A DNA stretch of 64,000 nt from Tomocerus qinae (lineage: Eukaryota; Arthropoda; Collembola; Entomobryomorpha; Tomoceridae), in NCBI GenBank assembly GCA_020055645.1, contig CM034548.1:19468001-19532000 (forward strand). The letters run 5' to 3'. A model generated the notes under the pieces. It worked only from the letters and a program-made list of their open reading frames with translations. It ran no database searches and had not been told where the DNA came from. The position numbers and the translations under genes were made by a program. Every line of letters starts with the position of its first letter. Positions within the stretch are counted from its first letter, which is position 1. This document shows positions 50,751-63,480 of this stretch, in pieces.

Positions 50751-50919
50751 AATGCTTCAATAATCGTAAGAGAGTCGCTTGAGCACTGAAAACATTTAAA
50801 TAGACGCATCCGTTTAATTCTCAAGAGTATTTGTATAAGAGTAGTCTACAACATGGCATGGAATAATTGTGTACAAGATGCAGAGGAACAAGTAATGTAA
50901 ATATAGGTAAACGCTATTC

Positions 50920-50938
50920 TTCCTTCCTTCCTTCCTTC
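50920..50938. repeat. (TTCC)4 tetranucleotide repeat
   Basis: Four perfect TTCC units plus TTC. Confidence 0.95.
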
Positions 50939-52623
50939 GTTTAAATAATAGTAGAGGTCTGTAGGAAGTAGTTATATGCACTACTACTTAGTAGCAGTGG
51001 AGAATAAGATTGTATAGGAGTGAGTGTATAGGGATAAGTATCATTTGGCCTTATTATTACGACTGTATAGGTAGAAGCAGAGGGAGTGGATAGTATAGTG
51101 CACAACATGATCATCAGAATCATCCAACGATAATATCCTAGTCTGTGCTATTGACTGAGTCGTTTACTTATAAGCACGAGATATCTTTGTAAATGGCACA
51201 TTTAGTTAGACTTTTGAATGCCCCTTTTGTTATCGTGCATTTTACATTCCTTCATCCATTTCATTTTCAAAGTAAGAACGCAATAATTTATGCAAGAGTT
51301 AGTTAGACTAGATTGTATCTAGTGTAGGTAGCTACATACCTAAGTAGTACATATGCATATATAGTAGTGTATTTCGTGTACTGTTACGAGCAGAGAGAGA
51401 CACCTTTTAGTCTGTATAATAGTATAAGTGAGTATAGGGAGGGCATAGGAGCAAAACACGAAATTTACTTCGGTTTCCCATTTGTGTAGTGACTGTATAC
51501 CCTTGCTTACTCTTTTGCAATGTGAACATTAACTTCATAGTTATTTGCACAATTTGTAGAGAAAACAAGAATAAAATTTAATTATAGATGTGCACATACG
51601 TAGATGCTGAGCAACAAAGAGAGATAGTAACATTTTAATGAGCTTACTTTGAAGTATGTAGCTTCTGTGAAGTCATGTCAATTAGTTTCGTTTTAATTCC
51701 ATTTCTATTTAGTACGCTAGCCCAGGCAATCCAAACTATCCTAACCCAGACAGGGATTTATGATGGATGGCTATGGACATGAACAAGACACGGTCAGAAA
51801 TATGTCTTGTTTGTTGTTCCCCTGAATAAATACTTTGTGTGTACATATTTCCGAGAAATGTAGCCAACATTATCCTGCATCAAATGCTAAGATACTATGA
51901 TTGCGACTACTTTACGTAGGTAGGAATATTCTTCGCATTTAGCACATACCTAAGGTCTTATACTAAGTATTATAACCTTCATGGCAGAGTACAAAGGGAA
52001 TGTTTATATAACTTCTGTTTTATAACAGCTCTCTCAAGTGACTTAATACGAATTAAAATAATTTCCCTAGAAAGCCATTTTATTTAGATAGAAACTTGCT
52101 AAAAAAGATTATCCAGAAAATTATCACAAAAGAAAAAGTGTCCCCATCTCAAATGCAGGATCTTTCATTTCCCTCATTATGTAATCAGAAAACATTAGGA
52201 AACACCTTTAGAGTATACCTATGATTTTAATAAATACTTTAAAAAGGCCTTTCTTGTTTAACGAACATGAAAAAATTAAATAACATTCTAACAAGGGACA
52301 TTAGCCTTAGATATGTGCCAAATGTTTTTATAGTCCATTACTAATGCATGAATGGGAGGAGCCAGAGTAAGGAAGCCGTGCTTTCCGTCGGGTGGCTTTG
52401 ACGTAGGGAATTAATTAGCTGCTTAAGAAAATAAAATAAAAGAGACATTACCAATAGGCAGGTTGAGAGGATTTACGAAAGTATAATTTGTTTGTGTGTC
52501 GTGGCAGTAAAGTAGTAGGACGAGTCGCGAAGCTCCCTCTCTCCGTCAAGCAGCATCTCCTGTAAAAAGAGGAAAAAAATTATTGAGCGACTGGGTGAGT
52601 AAGTGAGATGAGTCGGGTTAAGT

Positions 52624-52635
52624 GAGCGAGCGAGC
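52624..52635. repeat. (GAGC)3 tetranucleotide repeat
   Basis: Three perfect GAGC units, a GC-rich repeat in AT-rich surroundings. Confidence 0.85.
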
Positions 52636-53296
52636 TGAGCTAAACGGGTATAGACATTCAATTCCTTCCCTGCCTTCAATTCAACCTGTTGTGGATGGGA
52701 ACTGACATTGTCTAACGATGATGTAAAACGTGACATCGTCACACTTTATCGCCAGCCCAATGGGCCGATCTAATTAGCATAAAATAAGAATCCCGAGACA
52801 CTATTAATAATTGATCGGAAATTAAATTTGCTATGCACGAATGATTTGGACGAACGTTCTCAATCAAGACAATTTTTTTGTGCGGTCGCATCCTTCCTCT
52901 CTGATCTTTTGTGGTTATGTAGCTTGCCTCGTTTATGCCTCAGTGAGTTCTCACTCTCTCAACCAGAAAGTTATTCATTTGATCGTCCACCCACTCCCAT
53001 TAGCTTTCTTTGTGCTGCTATTCCCCACGTTGTGAAATTACTTTTTTACTACAAAGAACTCCGTGCATGCCCAATATTCAAATGGATGGTGAATGAGCGA
53101 GGAGGATGCAACGCAGGATAATGCCGGGTCATTAAATCGACAAATCGAAGGTCAAATTATCGATATGTACCTAATAATTATTGACTCGTGTCGATGTGCC
53201 ATTATTCTTTTCAATCCAGCCCTAAGTATCATAAAACCCAAGATTCCATCCTCATTATTTCCTCAAGTCAGTCAAGTGCATCTGCATCTATATACC

Positions 53297-53329
53297 TATA
53301 TACTATATATATAAGTAGTATAGTATATA
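53297..53329. repeat. 11-bp AT-rich inverted repeat (hairpin)
   Basis: Arms 53297-53307 and 53319-53329 are perfectly complementary with an 11-base spacer; one G-C pair, the rest A-T. Probably a by-product of TATA-type repeats. Confidence 0.75.
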
Positions 53330-53951
53330 TGCATATGAACTTATACTATGTACTATATAACAGGTACCTTATTTAGTATTGAAATAATTGACTTTATGAG
53401 TTTATAGTAAAAGTGATTGTGTTGGAAGGTTGAGTTCCAGGATGGATAGATTGGTGAATAATAAGACCAAAGTGAAATGATGCGATGCTTAAATTTTTCA
53501 TAAGAACTTTTGGGCTTTGCGGTTCACAACCTCACGAACATGTCATTATATCGGCCGTGTAGACTCTTCACTAGACACAGGGCACATCATCCTTTTTCCT
53601 ATCAACCGCAACCCTTCACTTAACTCCCTTTCATTATGTTCAATCACACCGTGTGCCAAACTTCTGCTCCTGCTCGTCCCTTCTTCCTCCGATACTCAAC
53701 TATCCCTCTCATTTCACTCACTTTACATAATATCTCTGTAATAATACATGCAATTTTCCCTATAAAGAGGCAACATGCGTAAAACTACTTTCATGGGTAA
53801 CTTCAATCTACGTAATTTTAATATTAGTAGCTACATGGCTTTCAAATACCTACAAAGCAAGCAAAGATGCCGATACATAAATCCACTGTTGTTTGATCAT
53901 ATTATGCGTCATTGAATTTTTAACATCTACTCATCTCCCACGCCGATATCT

Positions 53952-53963
53952 TTCATTCATTCA
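53952..53963. repeat. (TTCA)3 tetranucleotide repeat
   Basis: Three perfect TTCA units, with further ATTCATTCAT a few bases on. Confidence 0.85.
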
Positions 53964-54490
53964 TTAAATTCATTCATACTTCTCATCATATTTGAATATA
54001 TAATTACATTAAAACACTCGAGCCACTATATAACACTATATACTAAATCCTATTACTTACCTATAATATAATGCCAATAGACACTTGAATAAAGACATTC
54101 ACGATCACGATGCATGCTGGCTCTCTGTAGAGCTTCACTACATTTACACTGATAAGAGTATCTATTAATTACTTAAGATTTAGCTGGGAGTAGTACGTAG
54201 ACTATATTATCAGTACATATATCTGTTATATTATCTTCTAAATAAGTCATATTATGACGGTAGTTTATTCTAACAATGAGATATCAAGCCTTTCATTAAA
54301 CGCACACTTACAAGTGCACTCCTACAATACATCGCTCACATCAATGCCCATTGTTATAGCTGCTCAGAAGATCAAACAACTCCACCAAGATCACTGTTAT
54401 GGGCTTTACCAACTCGTCAATTTTGTGCACTATTTACACACGTACCATGTAGAGAATTACGTCGTCTACTAAAATCAATTGTGCATTTTC

Positions 54491-55860
54491 TCCTTCAAAG
54501 GGCTAAATGTCACGACATAATTAATTAACATGATTTCCTTTTCACTTCAATGCAATTTTAATAGAATGGTAAGGAAAAGGACCATTATATTAGCACTAAG
54601 GAAATCATAGGAATCACATACATGGCTCGCCATGAAAGTAAATTGTTTAAACATCTGTAAATAATTAAATAAACTTTATTGAATTAACAATTGGAAATGA
54701 AATTGTGGCTAATTGTATTATTATTGTAAGTGTAGTTGTGGTGTAATGTATCGATATTTGCTGTCAAGAATTGGTGTCAGTTTTTTGCTGGGAAAGAAGT
54801 AGAACAATTAAGTAGGTGGTTATTTATGTATGTCGTAAGTTGTGTGATGGTTATGGTTAGAAGGAAGAAATCCAATATTAAGTTTCCGAACTGCTGTTAA
54901 ATATGTAGAGTGCAATTAGTGTTTGGAATCGACAAAGGAGGAACATATGTAGCAGAAGTTAATATATTGTATTACAATTAGAGCTGAGCAGTTAGTCATT
55001 AGGAGGAAAGCATTGAGTACTTTTAAGGGAAAGAGGTCTGGAATGGGACAAGATTTGAGGATCTGTCTATCTGTGGTTTGGTATCTGTAATCGTGAAATC
55101 TTTTCTGATCATTGATCTGATGGGGTAGGTAGTGTCCTCGGTGGATTGTTAAGCTCTAAACAAGGGATCTAATGAATAAGTATGCGAGCTGAGGCAGATA
55201 ATGGATAGAGATACATGGATTTACTGCCCAGTATAGGATAACAGACTCTTGAAGACAGAGGCAAGTATGTTTGTCCACATTGGATTGCGGAGTTTTGGCT
55301 GAGTGTTATATTTATGTGCATATTCAACAGGGTCGACTATTAGGTATGCATTGGAGGGTCCCACAGTCAGTCCCTCCTTATACTACTATAGTATTTATCA
55401 CTATTCTATTAAACTTATGAGTATGAGACGAAGACTCCCAGAGTGAAATGGGTAACTTAGGTGAAGTTGGGCCTTAGTCTTAAGACGAAGGTATAGAGAT
55501 ATGCAGATGCAGATAGATAAAAGAATGATATGGATGTAGTTGGTAGTATTTAGTAGTAGTTGACTGGGTTGACATGCCAGGCGATGCCATAAGCCAGAGA
55601 GAGAGATAGAAATAGGATAGGTATGCCGTGTGTTGAGTATGCAATATCAGTTAATAGTTATGTTGTGTGTATTTGAGTTGACTGAAGATGAGTGTGAGTG
55701 AAGGGAAGAATGATGAAGGCGGTGGCGATGGGGTTTGAGTGTCACAGTGGGATAGAGAGGCAGGGAAACCTGTTGTTCCAAGCCAAGAGTAAATACAGAG
55801 AATGAGTGTCGAGGAATCATCATTTCTACAGAAATGAGCAGGACAGGTCTTCCCTTCGGT
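54491..55860. other. Strongly purine-rich block without frames
   Basis: G/A/T-rich (GTGAGTGAAGGGAAG, GGTAGTATTTAGTAG) over 1.3 kb, with no frame of 60 codons on either strand. That is unusual, since purine blocks elsewhere carry minus-strand frames. Confidence 0.6.
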
Positions 55861-56171
55861 TAATTGCTATCCTATCCATCCTCATATACCAATCTCATAT
55901 ATGGTGGCAATATTTTCAACATCCTACAACGACCCAGACTCCACGGTGTGGATCTGTATATTAAAATATGTGTATAGGTTTTGTTGGCTAATAACAATAA
56001 AGTTGGACGAGACATCTGTCCCGATAAGAAACTCAGATTATAGGGTTAAAAAAAGATTTTCCTTCCCAAATGTATAAATCAACTGAAGGGGGTTTCTCAA
56101 CATTTGAAAAAAATGTCACTCGCCATCCCACGTTCAACATTGCAGTCATCTATTCCTAAACCAACATTATA

Positions 56172-56185
56172 TTATTATATAATAA
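56172..56185. repeat. 14-bp perfect palindrome
   Basis: TTATTATATAATAA, all A/T and fully self-complementary. Confidence 0.9.
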
Positions 56186-56230
56186 GATGCTCTTTCTCTT
56201 CTACTATACTTATACCTATTACTACTATTA

Positions 56231-56244
56231 ATATATATATATAT
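56231..56244. repeat. (AT)7 dinucleotide repeat
   Basis: Seven AT units flanked by ACTACTATTA on the left and TATGTAGTAGTAG on the right, which are imperfect complements of each other, so the whole can fold as a hairpin. Confidence 0.9.
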
Positions 56245-56320
56245 TATGTAGTAGTAGTGCCTACTTAGATATAAGGTGTATATAATATTATAAGCATTTA
56301 TAGGAGTCACTGAGTCACAT

Positions 56321-56338
56321 TACTACTACTACTACTAC
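56321..56338. repeat. (TAC)6 triplet repeat
   Basis: Six perfect TAC units, 80 bp after the (AT)7 tract. Confidence 0.95.
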
Positions 56339-56460
56339 ATCACAATCACAAGTACATCGAACGACAAGGATCGCTCCATGAAAATATCTGGTGGAGGTGA
56401 TGTCTTGTGATAATGCGATGTGAGCAATAAGAAACTTGTAATACATATATCTGGAATCCA

Positions 56461-58520
56461 CGAAGATGAAGTTCATCTCATTCCGTTCTCATTCCAACTC
56501 TCGTAAAGTATTATGTCAAACCAATTCGATTTCTGGTCGATCAATCACTTTAGAATCAGACCGCACCTCACTCACTCACTTTTCTATCTACTTACACATA
56601 AATATGTCTTTTTCCATCTCCCGAAATAGATCCGTTAGTTATTTGATATCTACTAGTACGCGTTTTTTAATACATACCGAACTAATGTAATGTATTTGTA
56701 CAAAATACCAAAAAGCACTTACCCTTAGCTGTAAGTGCATTCTCACAATAGCCAAATTCAATGGATGGCTCATGCTCATCCCTTTACAATTTATCTTTAT
56801 CCTGATCGTGTAGTATGCCTTACATAAAGATTCCTTCCCTACGATTAATACCTCTGGAATTCAACAGATAAATACATAAATCCATTTTGGAAACACAAGA
56901 AACTCATCGTTTATTGTTAATCCACTGTATTATTGGATATTGCATTCTACGGATAGGAAGTCGCCATTATTTCTCCACCTTTATGCCTTTGATTCCGATC
57001 TCTCACTTTAAACGGCTTTCCTGTGATTATGTTTATGTTGGTTTGTCCTCTCCAGCAACAACGCTGCATCTGTTTAAGTGCTATAGAAGGAATAATATCA
57101 ATTGGATAGATCCACATTCAGATAAAGCCTATGACATATGGATCCTCTGCTAAGGAAAGGCAGGGCAAGCCAATTTAAGTTTCCTTTACTTGCCTTTCCC
57201 CTACTTATCCTTCTGGCTTATAATAATATTCCTTGTTATCTCTCCTCTCTCTAACGTACTTTACTTATATTTAGTGAGCTTTTTGAAGTCTACATACCGA
57301 CGAAATGTCTCTATCTCTATCGGGACACATTATTGCTAGATTTCCGTCTGTCTCTATGCCCGTCTGTAGGTGTGCTTAAACTCTCTTACTCGTTTTCTCA
57401 AAAGGAGTGATCAGTGAAGTGAGCAAAGAGATCAAATTCCTCGTAATGACATTTCAACCCAATGCATGGTCTTAGAATGAATTATCTAAATGCAATGGGC
57501 ACACTAAAAAAAAACTTTAATCGGACTCACTAACCATTGCTACAATTTTAGAATCACACAGTTCAGTAGGTATAGGTCCCTTCCCAATCTATGAAGGATC
57601 CTACTAGAATTAAGTCCACTCTAGATGTCTTTTTTAATTCTCTAATAGAATATAGTGCTCATATGCCAAAGGAGACTATTCTTAGATCCGGCAGTAACAA
57701 ATAAAATCATGTGTTCAGCTATCGTTTCCTTCTTGCGTGCACTGAACTGTGCTTTACATATTTATCTACTTATGGGACCAAATCTTTCTGTCTCTTACTA
57801 ATAGCGTAGGTAATAACGCCTTATCACCGCTAGCTATCTCAAATCCGTTCGATTTGCTTCAACTCAACTAAATAGAGAGCAGACTTAGTCACTAAATAAT
57901 AATGATACGTATTAACGTAAGCTACCTATTAGATATACATGTACCTGTAACTTCCCAATGGCTCATTAACTTTCAAGCGGCTTCGCTTGGCACTTGGTCA
58001 GGTCACATTTTTTACTGCTATCAATCACTAATAACCCTCACAATCAACTCCGTAATTTCCCAACGAAAAACTTAATGCTTCAGTACATATATTATTATGC
58101 TTTCTTGATTGATATCTCTCTATTCCGTTCTTCCTGTGCTCCACGAATGTCATGCAATCCACACTCAAGCTACACCAGGTAATACAAGTAATACTCGTCT
58201 TCATTTTTGTTTGTTTATTTACTGATAATCTACAAACAAGTCTACTTTATGGCAATTATGTGCTACTGTTCTAACTAACAAAATTCTAAACATTATCACA
58301 ATGCTTTACGTACTTTCACAGACATTAATCCTACAAATGTTGGCAGTAAAACATTCTTAATTGTGATTTACAAATAATCAAAAAACAATTCCTATAGACT
58401 TTGTTCTCAGAAATATCTAAACACCACAAAATAAATTCTTATACTGTAACGCATAACAAACTACAGCAAACCAGGATATCTATACACATGTACATGTAAT
58501 TCATTTAGTTGATAAACATA
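56461..58520. other. Long pyrimidine-leaning block
   Basis: + frames at 56466-56690 (74 codons), 56887-57153 (88 codons) and 57994-58182 (62 codons) show no motif. The 88-codon frame is fairly balanced in composition but starts with TTG. 57180-57990 has no frame. A 12-bp palindrome ACATGTACATGT lies at 58486-58497. Confidence 0.5.
57145..57172 (+). repeat. Possible copy 3 of a short dispersed element (CTCTGC...AAAGGCAGG)
   Basis: CTCTGCTAAGGAAAGGCAGG followed by GCAAGCCA resembles 14882-14920 (CTCTGGTAAAGA...AAAGGCAGGCCA) with the central spacer missing. Confidence 0.25.
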
Positions 58521-59180
58521 AATATATTGGTACTTAGCTACTTAATATCTAGTACAGTAGATAAAATTCTTGACAATTTAGTATTTAACAATATGCTTAG
58601 TATCATTAGTGCTACAAATTATTATAGGAAGAGGATGAAAATGAATTAATCTTGAAAAATGTATTACAGTTAATTTGTTCCAATCAGATTTTTGTAATTG
58701 ACATAAATTCATCTTTGAGTATATAGTAAATGATGATAACTCATTTGACTCCTGTCAGATCAAGTATAAATGTGCAGAAAGGAAAAACTGCCGAGAAAAG
58801 ACAAGTTGCATACCATATAGAAGAATCCATGTAATCAAAATGAAAAATTTACAAGCGTATACTGAGGCTGAGACAGGTCAGCCAACATTTATTCTATACT
58901 TCTTTGGTTGCATAGTTTTCTCAATTGAACTCTAGCAGAACTACCTATTTTGTTGAAGTATTGCATGTATATAGTATTCAGTATGAGTTAAAATAATCTC
59001 AATTTAATGTATAGCATTAAGTATATTCTTCTTTGAATCCGTAGTATTACATAGATAGCAAAGGTTAGGTCTACGTTCATTCTAAATTGCTATCTCATTG
59101 AGAACTGTGGTTTATGTGATATGGTGGGAGAAAGAGTAGACTTGTGCTTTAAAGCACGAAGAGTCATAGCATGTGTTGAA
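58521..59180. other. AT-rich, purine-leaning sequence
   Basis: No frame of 60 codons and no array. Confidence 0.5.
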
Positions 59181-60280
59181 GAGGGTGTGTAACCGTTGGC
59201 ACCTACTCCCTCTTATTCAATTTTCATATAAACTTGGCTCCACTACTGCTTATTCTATACAAACTGGACTTACTTAGACTCCACTGACTTTTTCGTTTAG
59301 AGTAAGTTCAATAAATAGTAGTCTACAGACTATAGTGACGTGGTTTACTAATATTATTGTGTAAAGTATTCAACAACGAATGTACTTTGGTTATTTTATG
59401 TCTGAGTACTTCCACAAATATTATTAATATCAACAGCATAGTATTTAGTAGTGTATTTATTCGTAGCAGTAGCTTTGCTTAACTTGTGCTCAAAGTTTAA
59501 TAGCGATCAAGTAGACACACGTTGTGTGAGCAATAATCCTATGATTTCATTATTCCATCCGTCTGTACAGATATAAGAGTATATTATATTTCATCGTAAA
59601 GCAAACAGGATTCTCGTGCCGTGTCTGTCTGTTGCCTCACAGTCAATACATTTATCTGCAAGGAATGCAACATAAAGTTGATTGCTCACTCTGCTCCATC
59701 TCCTTCGTGTGAACATAAAATATCTGCAACGTTCCTCTATATCTCTGGTATTTATATGTATGTCTAAATGTTATGTAGTCACTGACTGATTGTTAGAGTT
59801 AATGTATTGATAGAGTGTTGCGTTACATGTTCCTTTTTCTGTTCCTCTGATGATAATGACTAATAGAGAAATGAATGACCATGTTTCTAAAAGAGTAGAT
59901 AGATTTTTTTCAATGAATAGCAACTCATTTTATACCATTCTTTTTTCATATATGTATTCATACATTACTATATATTGTATACTCACTCACTATAATATTC
60001 ATTGAGGATGCTTACTACATGGACACAGAACATATATTATTGTAAGTATATTATATTCACCATAGAGAAATATAACTATTAGATATACCAATATAAAATG
60101 GTTAGGGGATAGAAAGGGTGTAAAGTTTTATTTAACGTGGGCTGACGATAATGTGACGCTGAACGAGCGAGAAAGGGATAAAAATGGAAAGGCAGAGAAT
60201 GGAATAATAGATTGTGCAACAAGTAAAGAAAGAAATTGACAAAGTGAGAACACGGAATGATTCACGTGTCAATGAAGAAA
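59181..60280. other. Pyrimidine-leaning then mixed sequence
   Basis: C/T-leaning to 59720, mixed TATA-rich to 60060, purine-rich after. No frame of 60 codons. AAAGGCAG at 60188-60195. Confidence 0.5.
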
Positions 60281-60860
60281 GCACCAGATGAAATCAATCG
60301 ACAAGTGGAGAAACGTGGGCGACAGGATGACCCATCCGAAAATACTCATCTATATACCATTTCTGCTTGTTCTACACTCACTAGTAGATTTAATACTGTC
60401 TACATATTATACGTATGACTTTGGTTACATAGAAACTGTATTGTATATAAAATGGTATTTGATTGAGGAATAGCAAGGGAAGTTAATGTAGCCACCAAGC
60501 AATGATAGATACTTAAATAGTAGGATAAGGTGTTCATTAGGTAGGTAATATTAGAGAGTGCAGGAGTCAGGAGGACAAAGTTGAGGACGAGGATTGTAGG
60601 TTCTTGTTTTCCATTCTGTGTCTGTCTGTCTGTCTCTTCGGAGTTCTCATCCACATGCAGCCTCAGGTCCCACTCCCATTAAATTGACAATTGGAAAAGT
60701 GGACAGACAAAAAACGAGTGACACGACGACACGCGTCATCGCCTCACGACCTCCTAATACGACTCATTTGTTTGCCCGGCCTTTCTGACCAATTCCTCCA
60801 CGTCTCCCATCACGTCCTTTAGAATTCAATCTGTTCTGATAAAATGTCATGTACTTATTT
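60281..60860. other. Purine-rich then pyrimidine-rich sequence
   Basis: Opposite-strand frames overlap at 60288-60473 (+, 61 codons) and 60400-60654 (-, 84 codons). The switch to pyrimidine bias at about 60600 coincides with the TCTG repeat. Confidence 0.5.
60621..60635. repeat. (TCTG)3 tetranucleotide repeat
   Basis: Three TCTG units plus TCT. Confidence 0.85.
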
Positions 60861-61360
60861 ATCTATCTGTCCATACTAAATAAGTAAATAACGTAAACAC
60901 GAGAAACAATGCATTTCATTCTCATTGGATTTACATTCGTGGTACCTAAAAGGATCTTGTATATATAGAAAGGAAATATTTATACATGGATGTATACAAA
61001 GAATTTATTGCTTACGGATATCTCCATAAAACAAATACGTATAGATTCCAAGTTTTTGTTTTATGTTTGGATCACAATAAAATCAGCTCAGGATTCTGAC
61101 AATTATTTTGAAGATGTAAAGGAGTATAAAGTGTAGAGGAGAGAGGGAAGACGGGCCACCCGCAATTTCACTTCTTTGATAGTAGAGGAAGACCAATACC
61201 GGTTTCTATCCACACATTTCATTCAAAATTCGTGATGAGATGTAATGCTGATGCACTTGAGTACTAACTAGTCCACTTTTAGGGATGTAGCCGATGCAAA
61301 AGGAGATTCCAGAACAAAATAAGTATGATTGGTAAAGAAGGAGTCATGAATCATTTGTGA
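60861..61360. other. Purine-leaning stretch
   Basis: GGAAGACG and GAGGAGAGAGG words. No frame of 60 codons. Confidence 0.5.
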
Positions 61361-62060
61361 TTATTACTTATTTCAATCGCCTTCCTCTAGTCAAACGGCT
61401 GTGGGCAGTCACACTTACTCAATCAACTATCGTTTCAACCGACTCCAATTCAGCTTCATTAACTCAACACTCAATTGTACAACTATATAAATACTACTAG
61501 ACTAGTGCGAAATCTGAGCTTCTAACCAAATGAACACATTCCATCAACACTTACTTGTATTTAACGAAGATGAGCTTTGCCAATTCACTGCTCTTAAAAT
61601 CTTACTCAGCTTCTCCTTTGGTTATTATTGTGTACGTAGCCTACGTGTAAAAATAGAAGGAGTAAATATGTCAGTGCATGTAAAGTAGAAATGCAAGTGC
61701 GGCTAAATAAACTGACCTTGTTCTATCACTCACTCATTCAAGTCTCTCATCTTCCCATATCCAGCTAAAATATATGCACATCACTATTTTTTATATCCCT
61801 ACACACAAACTACAGTTATGTACTCCCAGACTATCCAACAAACTACTTTTACATGCATTTTCCACTACATGCATATTGCATATTTCCCTTCAACACCCTA
61901 CCCAACAGAGAATACTAGTTTTTGTCCCAAATAAGCTTTTGCTGCAGCATCTAGCGCTAAATACTCAAAGGATGTTATTTGCCCACGCTAAGCTCCCTGT
62001 CAATTGCTTAACTCTTTACACGAATTACTACCATGCATTTTAACTCATCTGGCTGTGAAA
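61361..62060. other. Pyrimidine-rich block
   Basis: The + frame at 61774-62043 (89 codons) is Leu/His/Thr/Tyr-rich without motif. ACATGCAT words repeat near 61850-61880. Confidence 0.5.
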
Positions 62061-63480
62061 CTATTTTTACGAGCTGTTATATTACAATGTTGATTTGGCA
62101 GTATAAACTATATATAGAATGGAAAGGGAGTCTTTCCCATTGCCCCAGAACTAATTATTGGTAGCTCCATTCTAATAAAAGTTGCAAGTACATACAGATA
62201 TCTGTATAAGAGAACAAAACTTTTACGTATTACTTTAACCATGGCTATTCTGGAATACAGTTGAGACTGCTTTTTCACTACTTACATATCCAAAGTACAG
62301 TGGACATTATGTACAACAACATTGTAAGTTTAATGAACTGAAAATTGTCTACTACATAATATTGTCTAATTTATGTCATAATACATAACGTATACAAAGT
62401 GACTATGGAATATGCAAAATTGTCTCCATTGACAGTCTTAATAAGAGTAGCTTAAAAGGATTCGAAACACGTTTTAAAGAGTTCTAATGTGGTATTATTT
62501 AGTTTAAAGTTAGATTTAAATGTGTGGCTATTTGTAAAAGTGTTATAGCGGATATTAAGGAAGGGATGGCCCGAATAATATTTGGTGGTGAGTGAATAAA
62601 CAAACATGTGTAGCTCCTTGTTGGTCATTGTCAGGTATAGGAAGAGGCGTTTGAGATGGATGTTCCTGCCGTGTGACTTGCTTTGGCTTACCTCTCCTCA
62701 TCTGCAGACAACGAAACTGAGCAGAGCACACCACAGGTAGATTTGAAAGGTACTTTACTCATCCAGGCTGTCGGAATTTGAGGAAACGAACAAATCTAGC
62801 GGTCAAGAAGAAAATTTATAGGCGAAGTGGCATGAATAATCGAAATGAGATAAAGGCAGGGGCGAGCGACGGAGAAGTCGAGGAGGATATAAGAGTTTGC
62901 TTCTTTTGCCTGGCTTTGCATTGCACAAGTCAGAATCAAAAGACTAAGTAAGAAAAGCGATTCACTTGAGCTTTTATTGTATGCTTATGGTCTCCTAAGC
63001 TCAGCCAAGTACAAATGCTGAACATTGGCTAAACTCTATCTGACTGTAAAAGCCTCTTCCTAATGTCCATATGCACACAAACAGCACATAAGTTTTAAAT
63101 ACGATCGTAGACAGAGGCCAGTAAATAAGTAAGTATAGATAGTTATTATTTAAGTTAAGTGTGTGCAGAGAGAGAGAGAATGTATGTGGAGTAGGATATG
63201 TAAAAAGAGCAAAGACTGTTAGTGAAGTGAGACGGAGCAATCCACGGTGAATAGAATATGGTCATTGGTCTTTATAATGCATACAGAACAACAGACACAT
63301 GGAGAATCCTTTTTATACGAAATAAATCAATGGGGATTTATTTTAAAAAAACGCAATCTGTATTGTTAATCAGTGGCGATAAATCTGTCAAATGGATGTT
63401 GGAATGCCGTACTTTTGTAAGCTGATACAGGCCAGGGAGATGCATCTGGAAGAAAGGATCCATGACAAGGGTCAACTCTG
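62061..63480. other. Mixed then purine-rich sequence
   Basis: Purine-rich from about 62550. A minus frame at 63001-63240 (79 codons) lies on the pyrimidine-rich strand. AAAGGCAG at 62852-62859. No gene seen. Confidence 0.5.
63167..63178. repeat. (AG)6 dinucleotide repeat
   Basis: Six perfect AG units. Confidence 0.9.

Larger units (their letters stand above)
50751..52650. other. Mixed, partly purine-rich sequence
   Basis: A minus frame at 50941-51123 (60 codons) is motif-free. 51125-52470 has no frame of 60 codons. TTCC repeat at 50920-50938 and GAGC repeat at 52624-52635. Confidence 0.5.
52651..54490. other. Pyrimidine-rich sequence with several short frames
   Basis: + frames at 52828-53121 (97 codons), 52841-53035, 53093-53314, 53188-53376, 53517-53741 and 54254-54472 overlap in different registers. 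52828-53121 has somewhat higher GC and a Leu/Cys/Ser/Arg mix, but starts with TTG and shows no domain. Confidence 0.45.
55861..56460. other. Mixed sequence with clustered palindromic and triplet repeats
   Basis: Holds a 14-bp palindrome, (AT)7 and (TAC)6 within 170 bp. No frame of 60 codons. Confidence 0.6.

Noticed and set aside
58486-58497. ACATGTACATGT palindrome as a regulatory site
   Set aside because: A tandem 6-mer palindrome of this size is expected by chance in 64 kb, and nothing around it supports a function.
60755-60766. TAATACGACTCA, the first 12 bases of the T7 RNA polymerase promoter
   Set aside because: The remaining promoter bases and initiating G residues are absent (it continues TTTG), so this is a chance partial match.
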